From: G020348385 sp964580235
GTDB lineage: Bacteria > Acidobacteriota > Aminicenantia > Aminicenantales > Aminicenantaceae
Direction: 5' to 3'
Length of the DNA: 42,506 nt
NCBI GenBank assembly: GCA_964580235.1
Contig: CAZOJY010000017.1
Location: 1-42,506 of the forward strand
The translations under genes and the position numbers were made by a program. The notes beneath the pieces are model-generated. The model ran no database searches. It saw only the letters and a list, made by a program, of their open reading frames with translations, and was not told the DNA's origin. Every line of letters starts with the position of its first letter. Within the stretch, counting starts at the first letter, position 1. Below are positions 33,363 to 41,076 of this stretch, piece after piece.

Positions 33363-34619
33363 ATGCGAAAAATTGCTATTTTTCTCGGGGTCGGACTGAC
33401 AATTTCTTTTTCTTGGATTAAGATTTCAACAGTGAAAAATCCTGGCGCCGAATTGGCTTTGAATAAACTCACTCCGATTGAGAAACTGGGCAAAAGGCTG
33501 TTTTTTGATGTCAATCTCAGCGATCCTGTTGGACAAGCCTGTGCTTCTTGTCACAGCCCGGCCGCCGGATGGTCCGGGCCGGATTCGGACTTTAACGAAA
33601 AAGGCTCGGTTTATGAAGGAGCGGCGGAGGGACGTTTCGGGAACCGCAGACCTCCGACTGCCGCCTATGCAGGCGATAGTCCTGTTCTCCATCAGGATGA
33701 CGAAGGGAGTTTTATCGGCGGAATGTTCTGGGATGGCCGGGCGACAGGAGAAGAATTGGGCGATCCTCTTGCCGAACAGGCAATGGGACCGTTTCTTAAT
33801 CCTCTCGAGCAAAACATTGCAGACAAAAGGGACGTGGTTCAAAAACTGCGGGATTCCAACTACGCCAGTCTTTTCAAAAAAGTCTGGGGACCTGATTCTT
33901 TAGATTGGAAAAAAGACATCGATGGCACCTATGAAAGGATAGTCCGGTCTATCGCAGCTTTCGAAAGATCTGCCGAAGTCAATCCGTTCAATTCCAAGTT
34001 TGATGATTTCTGGCGCGCCGCACAAGCAAAAGGCCTGGATGTGGAAGCCATCGATGAGGCCAATTGGAAGAAGTACGGGAATTTGGGATTGGAAAATGAA
34101 GAACTTAAGGGTTTGATGTTGTTCAACACAAAAGGACTTTGTTCAGAGTGCCATATTTTATCTTCTGTAAACGGCAAACCCCCCTTATTCACGGATTTCA
34201 CATTCGACAACTTAGGGGTACCTGGAAACCCTGAGAATCCCTTTTATGCTATGGGAAAAACATGGAATCCGGATGGGAAAAAGTGGATCGATAAAGGGCT
34301 TGGAGGATACCTGGAAGGAACAAAAAAGTACAAAAAGTATGCTGCTGAGAATTACGGCAAGCAGAAAGTTCCGACACTTCGCAATGTGGATTTCAGACCG
34401 ACCAGGGGATTTGTGAAAGCCTATATGCACAACGGCTTCTTCACGACGCTTAAAGATGTTGTGAACTTTTACAACACAAGAGATGTGGCCGGAAGAGATT
34501 TACCCCCTCCCGAAATCAAAGAGAATGTCAATAAAGAAGAGCTGGGCGATCTTGGCCTGACATCCAGGGAAGAGGATGCCATAGTCCTCTTTTTGAAAAC
34601 TCTTTCGGACCGGAATTAG
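33363..34619 (+). CDS. Di-heme cytochrome c peroxidase family protein
   Basis: The 418-residue protein has an N-terminal hydrophobic export signal (about 1-22) and two c-type heme sites, CASCH (Cys60, Cys63, His64) and CSECH (Cys260, Cys263, His264), at the spacing of bacterial cytochrome c peroxidase/MauG proteins. LGKRLFFDVNLS before the first heme, MFWDGRA and AEQAMGPFLNPLEQ (about 121-150) are family features. It would reduce peroxide or oxidise a partner in the periplasm. GAGGAG precedes the ATG. It follows the flavoprotein by 67 bases, which hints at a redox or stress pairing. Confidence 0.92.
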   Translation: MRKIAIFLGVGLTISFSWIKISTVKNPGAELALNKLTPIEKLGKRLFFDVNLSDPVGQACASCHSPAAGWSGPDSDFNEKGSVYEGAAEGRFGNRRPPTAAYAGDSPVLHQDDEGSFIGGMFWDGRATGEELGDPLAEQAMGPFLNPLEQNIADKRDVVQKLRDSNYASLFKKVWGPDSLDWKKDIDGTYERIVRSIAAFERSAEVNPFNSKFDDFWRAAQAKGLDVEAIDEANWKKYGNLGLENEELKGLMLFNTKGLCSECHILSSVNGKPPLFTDFTFDNLGVPGNPENPFYAMGKTWNPDGKKWIDKGLGGYLEGTKKYKKYAAENYGKQKVPTLRNVDFRPTRGFVKAYMHNGFFTTLKDVVNFYNTRDVAGRDLPPPEIKENVNKEELGDLGLTSREEDAIVLFLKTLSDRN

Positions 34620-34629
34620 ATCAAATTAT

Positions 34630-34974
34630 TTAAACTCGAGCCGGAAGAACCTGGATTCTAAGGCGTTCATAGTGATTTTTTCGATGGGCCGGCCGACGGC
34701 TTCGCCCAGGACGTTCACCTCGATAATCTTCAGGAATAGGCTCCGTTTCCCACGCGATGTAATCTTCTGCATTTATGGAGCGCACCAAAAGGGCCTTTGT
34801 CACATCAGGCTGAGCAGAGTGGTATTCGATCGTGCCGCCCTTCAGCTTTTTGCGGTATCCCTGCAGCCAGTCCCTTTCAGAGTTTGCAGAGTGAACGAAG
34901 GAAGGAAAGAGGAATAAGATCATGAAAAGAATCAACAGCGTTATCGATCCTTTGCTGTTGAGTTTTTGCATCAC
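34630..34974 (-). pseudogene. Exported protein remnant, probably frameshifted or internally deleted
   Basis: A clear signal peptide (about residues 10-30) is followed by EYHSAQPDVTKALLVRSINA and EDYIAWETEPIPED, a beta-rich segment that I recall from the start of larger exported proteins. After that the open frame becomes Arg/His-rich and unlike a normal protein. From about 34730 downward, the neighbouring frame gives a much more ordinary ending (KIIEVNVLGEAVGRPIEKIT, then ESRFFRLEF). A frameshift, or a deletion that joined two ends of a larger gene, best explains this. A read error is possible. As an intact gene it would be a 114-residue hypothetical protein. Confidence 0.5.
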
Positions 34975-35108
34975 AAAACATTGTAAAAAGAATTCCTTTA
35001 AAACTTCAATAAAAAAACGGAAAAAATGTGTCGTAAAAAGTAAAATTTTTTTACATATTTTTATGGAAAAATTGAGAATAAAAAAAGGAATTTACCGAAA
35101 ATTCGGTG

Positions 35109-35357
35109 TTATAGGGATATTTCAGTAGTGAAGTCGCTATCGGGCTCGGTCGTGATAATGTCGAATTCAGACAGTCTGTCGATCATTTTTTTGGTGCGGA
35201 GATATTTCTTTATTTCCTCTGATTTTCTCTTGTTGAAAACACCCAGGAGGAACTTATTTCCTGTCTCATCGTACATATACAGAACCTTTTTTGGTTTGGC
35301 CCTTTTTAGGGCTTCACTTATTTGACTTTGATATTCTAAGTTTTGTTGAACTTGCAT
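35109..35357 (-). CDS. Small hypothetical protein
   Basis: I do not recognise this 82-residue protein. It is charged, with no signal peptide or membrane segment. AGAGGG lies eight bases before the ATG, and the composition is protein-like (KKVLYMYDETGNKFLLGVFN, then a basic helix KSEEIKKYLRTKKMIDRL). It lies alone in an AT-rich patch between two decayed genes. Confidence 0.55.
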   Translation of the reverse strand: MQVQQNLEYQSQISEALKRAKPKKVLYMYDETGNKFLLGVFNKRKSEEIKKYLRTKKMIDRLSEFDIITTEPDSDFTTEISL

Positions 35358-35460
35358 TTTTTTAACCCTCTAATCAGATTCAGCTAGATTTTATGCAATA
35401 TTTGTGCCAAGAAATCTTCTTGACTTTATTAAAGTACTTTTCATTTAATTTGATACAAAC

Positions 35461-35842
35461 ATGAGTGCTTTCCGTCGATGGCTGGTGAGGGCATACCTGT
35501 GCTTGTCAGGTGGGATTATCTATCTTTTGCCGTATCTTTGGGAAATCTATTATCTGCCGCTTTTGGAAGCCTTGAATCTGATAAACATACAACCAGGGAC
35601 GGGCATTTTGTTTGTGATGCCTTCTGTGTGGTTCCTATCCGTCGTGATCATGGCAGCTTATTCTGCCTATTGGGGATCCTATTATTTTACGCCTTATGCC
35701 TCTGATGTCTTCAAGATGAGTGTTGTGTTCGGAGGAGCCCTTTTTTCTCATCATCGTTGGTTTGTGTATTTTAGGATTGATTTGTGCTGTGGCTGTGATG
35801 CGGAAGTATTCCGGGTTCAGCCGGCAAATTGTTAAAAACTAG
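35461..35842 (+). pseudogene. Remnant of an MFS transporter gene
   Basis: The first frame gives GGIIYLLPYLWEIYYLPLLE, a typical first transmembrane helix, then jumps to VMPSVWFLSVVIMAAYSAYW and GSYYFTPYASDVFKMSVVFG, which looks like helix 7 of a related family. A frameshift near 35745 then restores FFLIIVGLCILGLICAVAVM and RKYSGFSRQIVKN, a last helix and tail ending at the TAG at 35840-35842. Only about 125 codons remain of the roughly 420 expected, so at least two internal deletions and one frameshift are inferred. It ends 22 bases before the MttB-family gene and was probably its partner transporter. Confidence 0.6.
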
Positions 35843-35864
35843 GTATCATAAAAAGAGAAATAAC

Positions 35865-37280
35865 ATGACAGATACAAAATCCAAAAATAAGTTATCCGAG
35901 GATCAGTGCCAAAAAGTGCATGCCGCAAGCTGCGAAATTTTGGAGCGGGTGGGTGTGCGGCTGGATCTGGATGAGGCTCGAGACATATTGAGGAGGGCCG
36001 GGGCTTCGATCAAAGACAATGGGACGGTGCTTATCCCGTCAAATTTGGTTGAGAGGGCATTGAAAACAGTCCCGAAACAAGTCATCCTCTTTGATCGAAA
36101 CGGCAGCCCTGTCATGCCCGTGAAAAACCGGCTTTGTTATTATGGGCCGGGATCGGATTGTTTGAATATCATAGACCACCGGAATGGCAGGCGGAGAAAG
36201 GCCGTTCTTCAAGATGCCATTGAAGGGATCATCGTATGTGATGCCCTCGATGACATCGATTTTGTGATGTCCATGGTTCTTCCTGCAGATATCGACACGG
36301 CCATTGCGGACCGGTATCAGATGGAAGCCATGTTGTCTCATACGGTAAAACCCATCATCTATGTGACCTATGAATATGAAGGGTGTGTGGATTGTGTGGC
36401 GATGGCTGAAGCTGTGGCAGGAGGTGAGAAGGCGCTCCAGGAAAAACCCTATGTTGCCTGCTATATCAATGTCATTTCCGGGCTTCACCACAACAAAGAT
36501 GCCCTCCAAAAGCTTCTGTATCTTTCTTCCAAAGGCCTCCCCGCTCTGTATATCCCTTCATCCACAGGGGGCGTGACAAGCCCCATAACTCCAGCAGGAT
36601 CCCTTGCCGTGGACTATGCCGGTGTGCTTGCCGGGTTGGTCCTTTCCCAACTGGTGGAGGAGGGTGCTCCGATCATCGTTCCCGGGATGCCCCCAGGACA
36701 ACTGGATATGCAGACTATGGTATCCACTTATTGCGAGCCTGAACGGGGCCACTCCCAGTCCATGGCGCATTATTATAAATTGCCGATGTTTTCGTTGGGC
36801 GGAGCTTCAGAGGCCAAAGTGGTAGATCAACAGGCTGCAGCAGAAGCGGCATTGACGCTGATGAGCGAAACTTTGGCCGGAGGAAATATTATCCACGACC
36901 TCGGGTATCTTGAATCAGGAATGACCTTCTCCTTTGCGCAACTGCTGATCTGTACCGAGATTGTGAATTGGATCAAAGCGTTCACAAAAGCCATCCCTGT
37001 GGATGACGAGACGTTGGCTTTGGACGTGATCGCTGAGAAGGGTGCTGCAGGGCAATATTTGGGCACCGAACACACACACAAACATTTCCGTGAGCGCTGG
37101 TATCCCAATCTTTTCGAGAGAAAAACATATGATATGTGGGCCAGTGAAGGAGGCAAAACTCTTGCCGAAAGGGCCTCTGAAAGGGTGGCTCATATTCTCT
37201 CAAATCACAAACCAGACCCCCTTCCAAAAAAGATAGCCGAAAAACTTCATCAAATCGTCCAGAGTGCTTTTAAGTCTTGA
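35865..37280 (+). CDS. Trimethylamine methyltransferase (MttB) family protein, non-pyrrolysine
   Basis: The 471-residue protein belongs to the MttB/COG5598 superfamily, whose members demethylate quaternary or tertiary amines onto a corrinoid protein. The N-terminal helical region (CEILERVGVRLDLDEARDIL), the YYGPGSDCLNIID strand, STGGVTSPITPAGSLAVDYA and the C-terminal ERWYPNLFERKTYDMW segment are typical. The frame is open without an internal TAG, so no pyrrolysine is used, as in glycine-betaine or proline-betaine type relatives. I use ATG 35865; an upstream in-frame TTG at 35829 overlaps the transporter remnant. No corrinoid protein or activator gene is in the window. Confidence 0.87.
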   Translation: MTDTKSKNKLSEDQCQKVHAASCEILERVGVRLDLDEARDILRRAGASIKDNGTVLIPSNLVERALKTVPKQVILFDRNGSPVMPVKNRLCYYGPGSDCLNIIDHRNGRRRKAVLQDAIEGIIVCDALDDIDFVMSMVLPADIDTAIADRYQMEAMLSHTVKPIIYVTYEYEGCVDCVAMAEAVAGGEKALQEKPYVACYINVISGLHHNKDALQKLLYLSSKGLPALYIPSSTGGVTSPITPAGSLAVDYAGVLAGLVLSQLVEEGAPIIVPGMPPGQLDMQTMVSTYCEPERGHSQSMAHYYKLPMFSLGGASEAKVVDQQAAAEAALTLMSETLAGGNIIHDLGYLESGMTFSFAQLLICTEIVNWIKAFTKAIPVDDETLALDVIAEKGAAGQYLGTEHTHKHFRERWYPNLFERKTYDMWASEGGKTLAERASERVAHILSNHKPDPLPKKIAEKLHQIVQSAFKS

Positions 37281-37301
37281 AAATTTTATCGAATATTTGT
37301 G

Positions 37302-39011
37302 TCAGTGTTCGATATACCCGGGACCTCGGACAATCCGCCCAGGTTTGGCGCCGGTGTGTTTTCCATCCTTGATGACGGCGGTCCCGTTGATAAAGACATG
37401 CTGAACGCCGACTGAGGCCTGATGGGGATTTTCAAAGGTTGCCCGGTCGCCGATGGTTTTCTGGTCGAAGATGACGACATCAGCATAGTATCCCTCCCGG
37501 AGCAGCCCTCGATCCTTGATGAAAAGCCTTGAGGCCACAGCCGAGGACATCTTCCGGACCGCTTCTTCCAGCCTCATCGCCCTGTTTTCGCGCACGTATT
37601 TGCCGAGTATCCTCGGATAGGTCCCGTAAGAACGCGGATGGACCAATCCCTGCGGTTTATCTGGATTTTCGCCGCTGGCATCGGTCCCGAACTTGATCCA
37701 GGACTGCTGCATTTGAAGTTTGAGATTGTCCTCTGTCATCATGAAATAAATCGTGCCGATCCCCTGTTGTTCGGAAAGAATCAGGTCGATGATCGTATCG
37801 ATCCAGTCTTTGCCCATGTCGGCAGCGATCTCTGAGAGTCTTTTGCCTGTGTATTTTTTGTTCTCCGGTCTGTAAAGTCCCAGGATCATAACTCCCTCAG
37901 GAGTGGCCAGGGCTCCCAGGTTTTCCCACTCTGTTTTTGGATGGAGGATTTCTTCTTTGATTTTTGCGCGCATCACGGGATCAGCAAGGTTTTCCAGCAG
38001 TTTGCCATCAGCCGAGGCCCATGGAGGAAGACAGGCTGCAAGGCCTGTGCTTCCGGCAATGTAGGGATACATATCTGCCCCGATGTCCAATCCCTCATCT
38101 CTGGCGGCTTCGATTCGGGCAACGGCCAGCGCGGCTTTATGCCAGTTGCGCCGGCCAGCGGCCTTCAGATGATAAACCTCTACCGGAACGCGCGCCTTTC
38201 TCCCGATTTCGATGGCCTCATCCAAGCCCTCCAAGAAATTATCCGCTTCAGAGCGGAGGTGGGTGATGTACACACCACCATAGGGGGCCATGGCCTTGGA
38301 CATGGCAATCAACTCTTCTGTGGCGGCAAAACTGCCAGGAGGATATATCAGGGCAGAGGCGATTCCGAACGCCCCGTCTTCCATAGCATCACGGACCACC
38401 CGCTGCATTTCTTCGATTTCTGCCTTTGCCGCCGTTCCCATTGCTTCTCCTTTGACATAGACACGCGCTGTCGCGGCGCCCAGGAAAGAGCCGACGTTGG
38501 GAGAGATGCCGTGCTTCTGCATCGCATCGAGCCAGTTATTGAAGCCTCTGGGGCCGCTGAACTCCATGGCCAGTTTTTTTATGTTCGCAGGTACATCTCC
38601 ATAGGTGGCCAGAATCTTTTTGTTGACAGGTGCATCGGTCCATCCCTCGCCCAGTATCTCGGTCGTGATTCCCTGGGTCACTTTGCTGATCACTCGGCCG
38701 TCTCCCAGCAAAAAAGCTCCCCGGGAGTGGCTCTGGATGTCGATAAATCCCGGCGAAACGACCAAGCCCTTCGCATCGATCCGCTCTTTCGCTGGTACCT
38801 CCTTAAGCTGTCCTGAGGGTGTGATTCTGGCGATACGATCATTCCGGATGGCGATGTCACCGAAAAACCATGGATTTCCGGTTCCGTCCACAATCTGGCC
38901 ATTCAATATAACCACATCATACTTATCGAGAGAATTTGCGATAAGCAGAGGAATTAATAAGAGAACAATACTGAGAAATAGTGAAGCTCGAAGGTATTTT
39001 TGTTTTTTCAT
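37302..39011 (-). CDS. Exported amidohydrolase, N-acyl-D-amino-acid deacylase-like
   Basis: The 569-residue protein has a signal peptide (about 1-25) and a composite beta-sandwich/TIM-barrel amidohydrolase fold: DVVILNGQIVDGTGNPW at the start, PGFIDIQSHS (about 87-96), YITHLRSEADN and VEVYHLKAAGR with metal-site histidines, and a KFGTDASG segment for the catalytic aspartate. The usual HxH is QxH here (Gln93, His95), and the loop that holds Cys in D-aminoacylase reads ILGEGW (Glu122). It may release D-amino acids or dipeptide fragments in the periplasm. It converges on the MttB-family gene with 21 bases between stops. Confidence 0.85.
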   Translation of the reverse strand: MKKQKYLRASLFLSIVLLLIPLLIANSLDKYDVVILNGQIVDGTGNPWFFGDIAIRNDRIARITPSGQLKEVPAKERIDAKGLVVSPGFIDIQSHSRGAFLLGDGRVISKVTQGITTEILGEGWTDAPVNKKILATYGDVPANIKKLAMEFSGPRGFNNWLDAMQKHGISPNVGSFLGAATARVYVKGEAMGTAAKAEIEEMQRVVRDAMEDGAFGIASALIYPPGSFAATEELIAMSKAMAPYGGVYITHLRSEADNFLEGLDEAIEIGRKARVPVEVYHLKAAGRRNWHKAALAVARIEAARDEGLDIGADMYPYIAGSTGLAACLPPWASADGKLLENLADPVMRAKIKEEILHPKTEWENLGALATPEGVMILGLYRPENKKYTGKRLSEIAADMGKDWIDTIIDLILSEQQGIGTIYFMMTEDNLKLQMQQSWIKFGTDASGENPDKPQGLVHPRSYGTYPRILGKYVRENRAMRLEEAVRKMSSAVASRLFIKDRGLLREGYYADVVIFDQKTIGDRATFENPHQASVGVQHVFINGTAVIKDGKHTGAKPGRIVRGPGYIEH

Positions 39012-39304
39012 GCCTTTCTCCTAATCTTTAATTATAGCTATATAATTCCGGAGTCAACTAAATTATTCACGAGTCAAGATTGCTGCAGCGGCTAGGCAGT
39101 GGCCCATGAAGCTGTATTTGTATACCGCGAATGGGCTACAACGAAGCCGATGTCGTGAGATTGGCTCGACCTTGGGAAAAAATGCCGATATTTAAAATAT
39201 TTCTTCTCATTAAATTTATTTATGAAAATTAAAGCAGAATCAGGATCACTTGCTGACATTGCTTTAATAAAAAAATGGGCGGCATTTTTTATGAATAATT
39301 TAGT
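39012..39304. other. Intergenic spacer with two predicted hairpins
   Basis: Between the amidohydrolase start and the end of the MBL gene there is no credible coding sequence. A segment of higher GC at about 39080-39175 carries TGGCCCAT (39100-39107) pairing with ATGGGCTA (39131-39138), and AGCCGAT (39145-39151) pairing with ATTGGCT (39160-39166), each with one G-U pair. The flanks are AT-rich. It might be a small RNA or a decayed gene fragment. Confidence 0.3.
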
Positions 39305-39946
39305 TCAATCTTTGAGCCAGAGGACGTTCCCGCATAAGTTCGGATCATGGGATTTGGCGCAGAAGACGGCATACTCCTCCTTTGCCTTTTTCACGGTAGT
39401 CGGCTCTCCGTGTCCCGGGTAAATTTTCACATTATCGGGCAGTATAAAAATTTTCTGCTCCAAGGATTGGATGATTTGCCGAAAATCATTAGGCGTGCTC
39501 GTTTTGCCAGGTCCGCCGGGGAAAATCGTATCTCCGGCCAAAAGAATATTTCCGGTAAGCAAACAAATACTTCCTGGCGTGTGTCCCGGTGTGTGAAGCA
39601 CATCCAGTGTGACCTTCCCGAAAGAAATGATGTTGCCGTCTTCCAGCAGCATCTGCGCATCGACAGGCATGCTATCGGCGTCTTCTCGGTGAGCCGCGAC
39701 TGGGATGTTCAAATCATGCTTGAGCCTTTGCAGAGCTCCGGTATGATCTCTGTGGCGATGGGTGATAAGTAAACAAATCGGGTTCGTTCCCTCCATCCGT
39801 TCCTCGATTTTTTCGGCATCGCCCGGTGCGTCGATCAGAGCACTCTCTCCTGTGGCTTCGCAAACGACAATATAGGCATTTGTCCCAAATGGCGAGGTTT
39901 CGATTTTATCTATCCTGAGGGCATCATTCTTTTCAACAATTGTCAT
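39305..39946 (-). CDS. Metallo-beta-lactamase fold hydrolase (glyoxalase II-like)
   Basis: The 213-residue protein carries the full set of metal motifs: THRHRDH (about 62-68), LHTPGHTPGS (about 117-126), LLAGDTIFPG (about 135) and YPGHGEPTT (about 175-183). The size and motif set are those of short glyoxalase II-like thioesterases and persulfide dioxygenase relatives. It lacks the C-terminal helical domain of true glyoxalase II, so the substrate is open. It appears to be a single cytoplasmic gene. Confidence 0.9.
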   Translation of the reverse strand: MTIVEKNDALRIDKIETSPFGTNAYIVVCEATGESALIDAPGDAEKIEERMEGTNPICLLITHRHRDHTGALQRLKHDLNIPVAAHREDADSMPVDAQMLLEDGNIISFGKVTLDVLHTPGHTPGSICLLTGNILLAGDTIFPGGPGKTSTPNDFRQIIQSLEQKIFILPDNVKIYPGHGEPTTVKKAKEEYAVFCAKSHDPNLCGNVLWLKD

Positions 39947-40041
39947 TGTGTTATTTTCCTTGAAAACGCACTGTTTTGTCTATAATATAAAATTTCTTTA
40001 TGAATACTCAAAATGATAGCATCATCACAAGGGGAGAGAGA

Positions 40042-40350
40042 ATGAAAATTTTCAGCATTATCGGGATTTCTCTGGTTCTTGTTTTCATCTTGGCGAGCTG
40101 CGTGGCGGGGCCGAATGAACTCGAGAAAACGCCTAACGAAGAGGGCAAAGTGGCAGGCTTCTGGAAGGGTTTATGGCACGGCATTATTTCCCCGATCACT
40201 TTTATCATTTCAGTTTTTTCCAAGTCCGTTCGATTCTATGAGATACACAATAACGGAACCTGGTACAATTTTGGTTTTGTCCTTGGAGCAGGGTTGTTTT
40301 TAAGCGGGGGCATTCTCGGGAAAAAGGGCTGCAGAAAGAAAAAAGTGTGA
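40042..40350 (+). CDS. Small lipoprotein of unknown function
   Basis: The 102-residue protein has a lipoprotein signal ending in ILASC (cysteine at about residue 21). A short acidic linker follows, then FWKGLWHGIISPITFIISVF, a membrane-associated stretch, and a second hydrophobic segment, NFGFVLGAGLFLSGGILG, before a basic end. ATG 40042 has GGGGAGAGAG upstream; an earlier in-frame ATG at 40000 has none. I recall similar short proteins as conserved hypotheticals, but know no function. Confidence 0.75.
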   Translation: MKIFSIIGISLVLVFILASCVAGPNELEKTPNEEGKVAGFWKGLWHGIISPITFIISVFSKSVRFYEIHNNGTWYNFGFVLGAGLFLSGGILGKKGCRKKKV

Positions 40351-40371
40351 ACAGAGAGAGAGCAGCAGCTT

Positions 40372-41076
40372 TTAGAGAGACAATCCGCCTTCTGCCAACT
40401 GCTCCAAAAAGGAAAGCTTTTTTTCATAAAGTCCGGGAAGATCCCTAAACCGGAAAGCCTTGCCGCTCTGGACAGTCACTGCCGCAGAAGCAAGATCGAC
40501 AAAGGGCTCAATAGTATGGGAAACGACAATCACGGTCGCTCCTGAGAGCGTGTGTTTCCTGATCCAGGCCAGGATTTCCTTTTGGATGTGTCGATCCATG
40601 CCTTCAAAAGGTTCGTCGAGCAAGATGTGCGAAGGGGTTCCGATATAGCAGGCTGCAAGAACGGCCCGCCTCCGCTGTCCCATGGACAGTTCCCGGACAG
40701 TCCGGTGAGCGAAGTGCCGGAGGCCCAAAAAATCCAATGCTTTTTTTCCCTCATCTGGCGGCTGTTCCCGCAGTCGGCATACCAGGTTCAGAATTTCTTT
40801 GATCGAGGCATACGGGGTCAAGTCCGGGCGTTCGGGCAGGTAAGCCAGTTCCTTCCGGGCAGAAACTTCTCGCTCCCAGAGATCATATCCGTTAACTGTA
40901 ATGGTGCCGGATTCTGGAATTTCCACGCCTGCTGCCAGTTTGAGGAGCGTGCTTTTTCCACACCCGTTTGGGCCAAGGAGGAGGGACAGGCCGGGCTGCA
41001 CTTCCATGTTTAGGGCATGAAGGACTTTTTCTTCTTTTTCATATGAAAATGAGACATTTTGGAACCGGATCATCAT
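40372..41076 (-). CDS. ABC transporter ATP-binding protein
   Basis: A single 234-residue cassette with Walker A GPNGCGKSTLL (about 34), signature LSMGQRRRAVLA (about 133), Walker B HILLDEPFEGMD (about 153) and the switch histidine in VVSHTIE. The arrangement resembles the CcmA/NatA-like group of exporters. Its start overlaps the stop of the membrane-protein gene upstream by four bases, so the two very probably form one transporter. Substrate unknown. Confidence 0.92.
   Translation of the reverse strand: MMIRFQNVSFSYEKEEKVLHALNMEVQPGLSLLLGPNGCGKSTLLKLAAGVEIPESGTITVNGYDLWEREVSARKELAYLPERPDLTPYASIKEILNLVCRLREQPPDEGKKALDFLGLRHFAHRTVRELSMGQRRRAVLAACYIGTPSHILLDEPFEGMDRHIQKEILAWIRKHTLSGATVIVVSHTIEPFVDLASAAVTVQSGKAFRFRDLPGLYEKKLSFLEQLAEGGLSL

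Noticed and set aside
35865..37280. Possible pyrrolysine codon in the MttB-family gene
   Set aside because: The frame has no in-frame TAG before its normal stop, so it is a standard-code member of the superfamily.
37286..37316. Inverted repeat TATCGAA/TTCGATA between the convergent MttB-family and amidohydrolase genes
   Set aside because: It is short, AT-rich, partly within the end of the amidohydrolase gene and without a T-run; terminator function is too uncertain.
37941..38816. 291-codon plus-strand frame opposite the amidohydrolase
   Set aside because: The opposite strand encodes a clear amidohydrolase; the frame lacks a start site and domain features.
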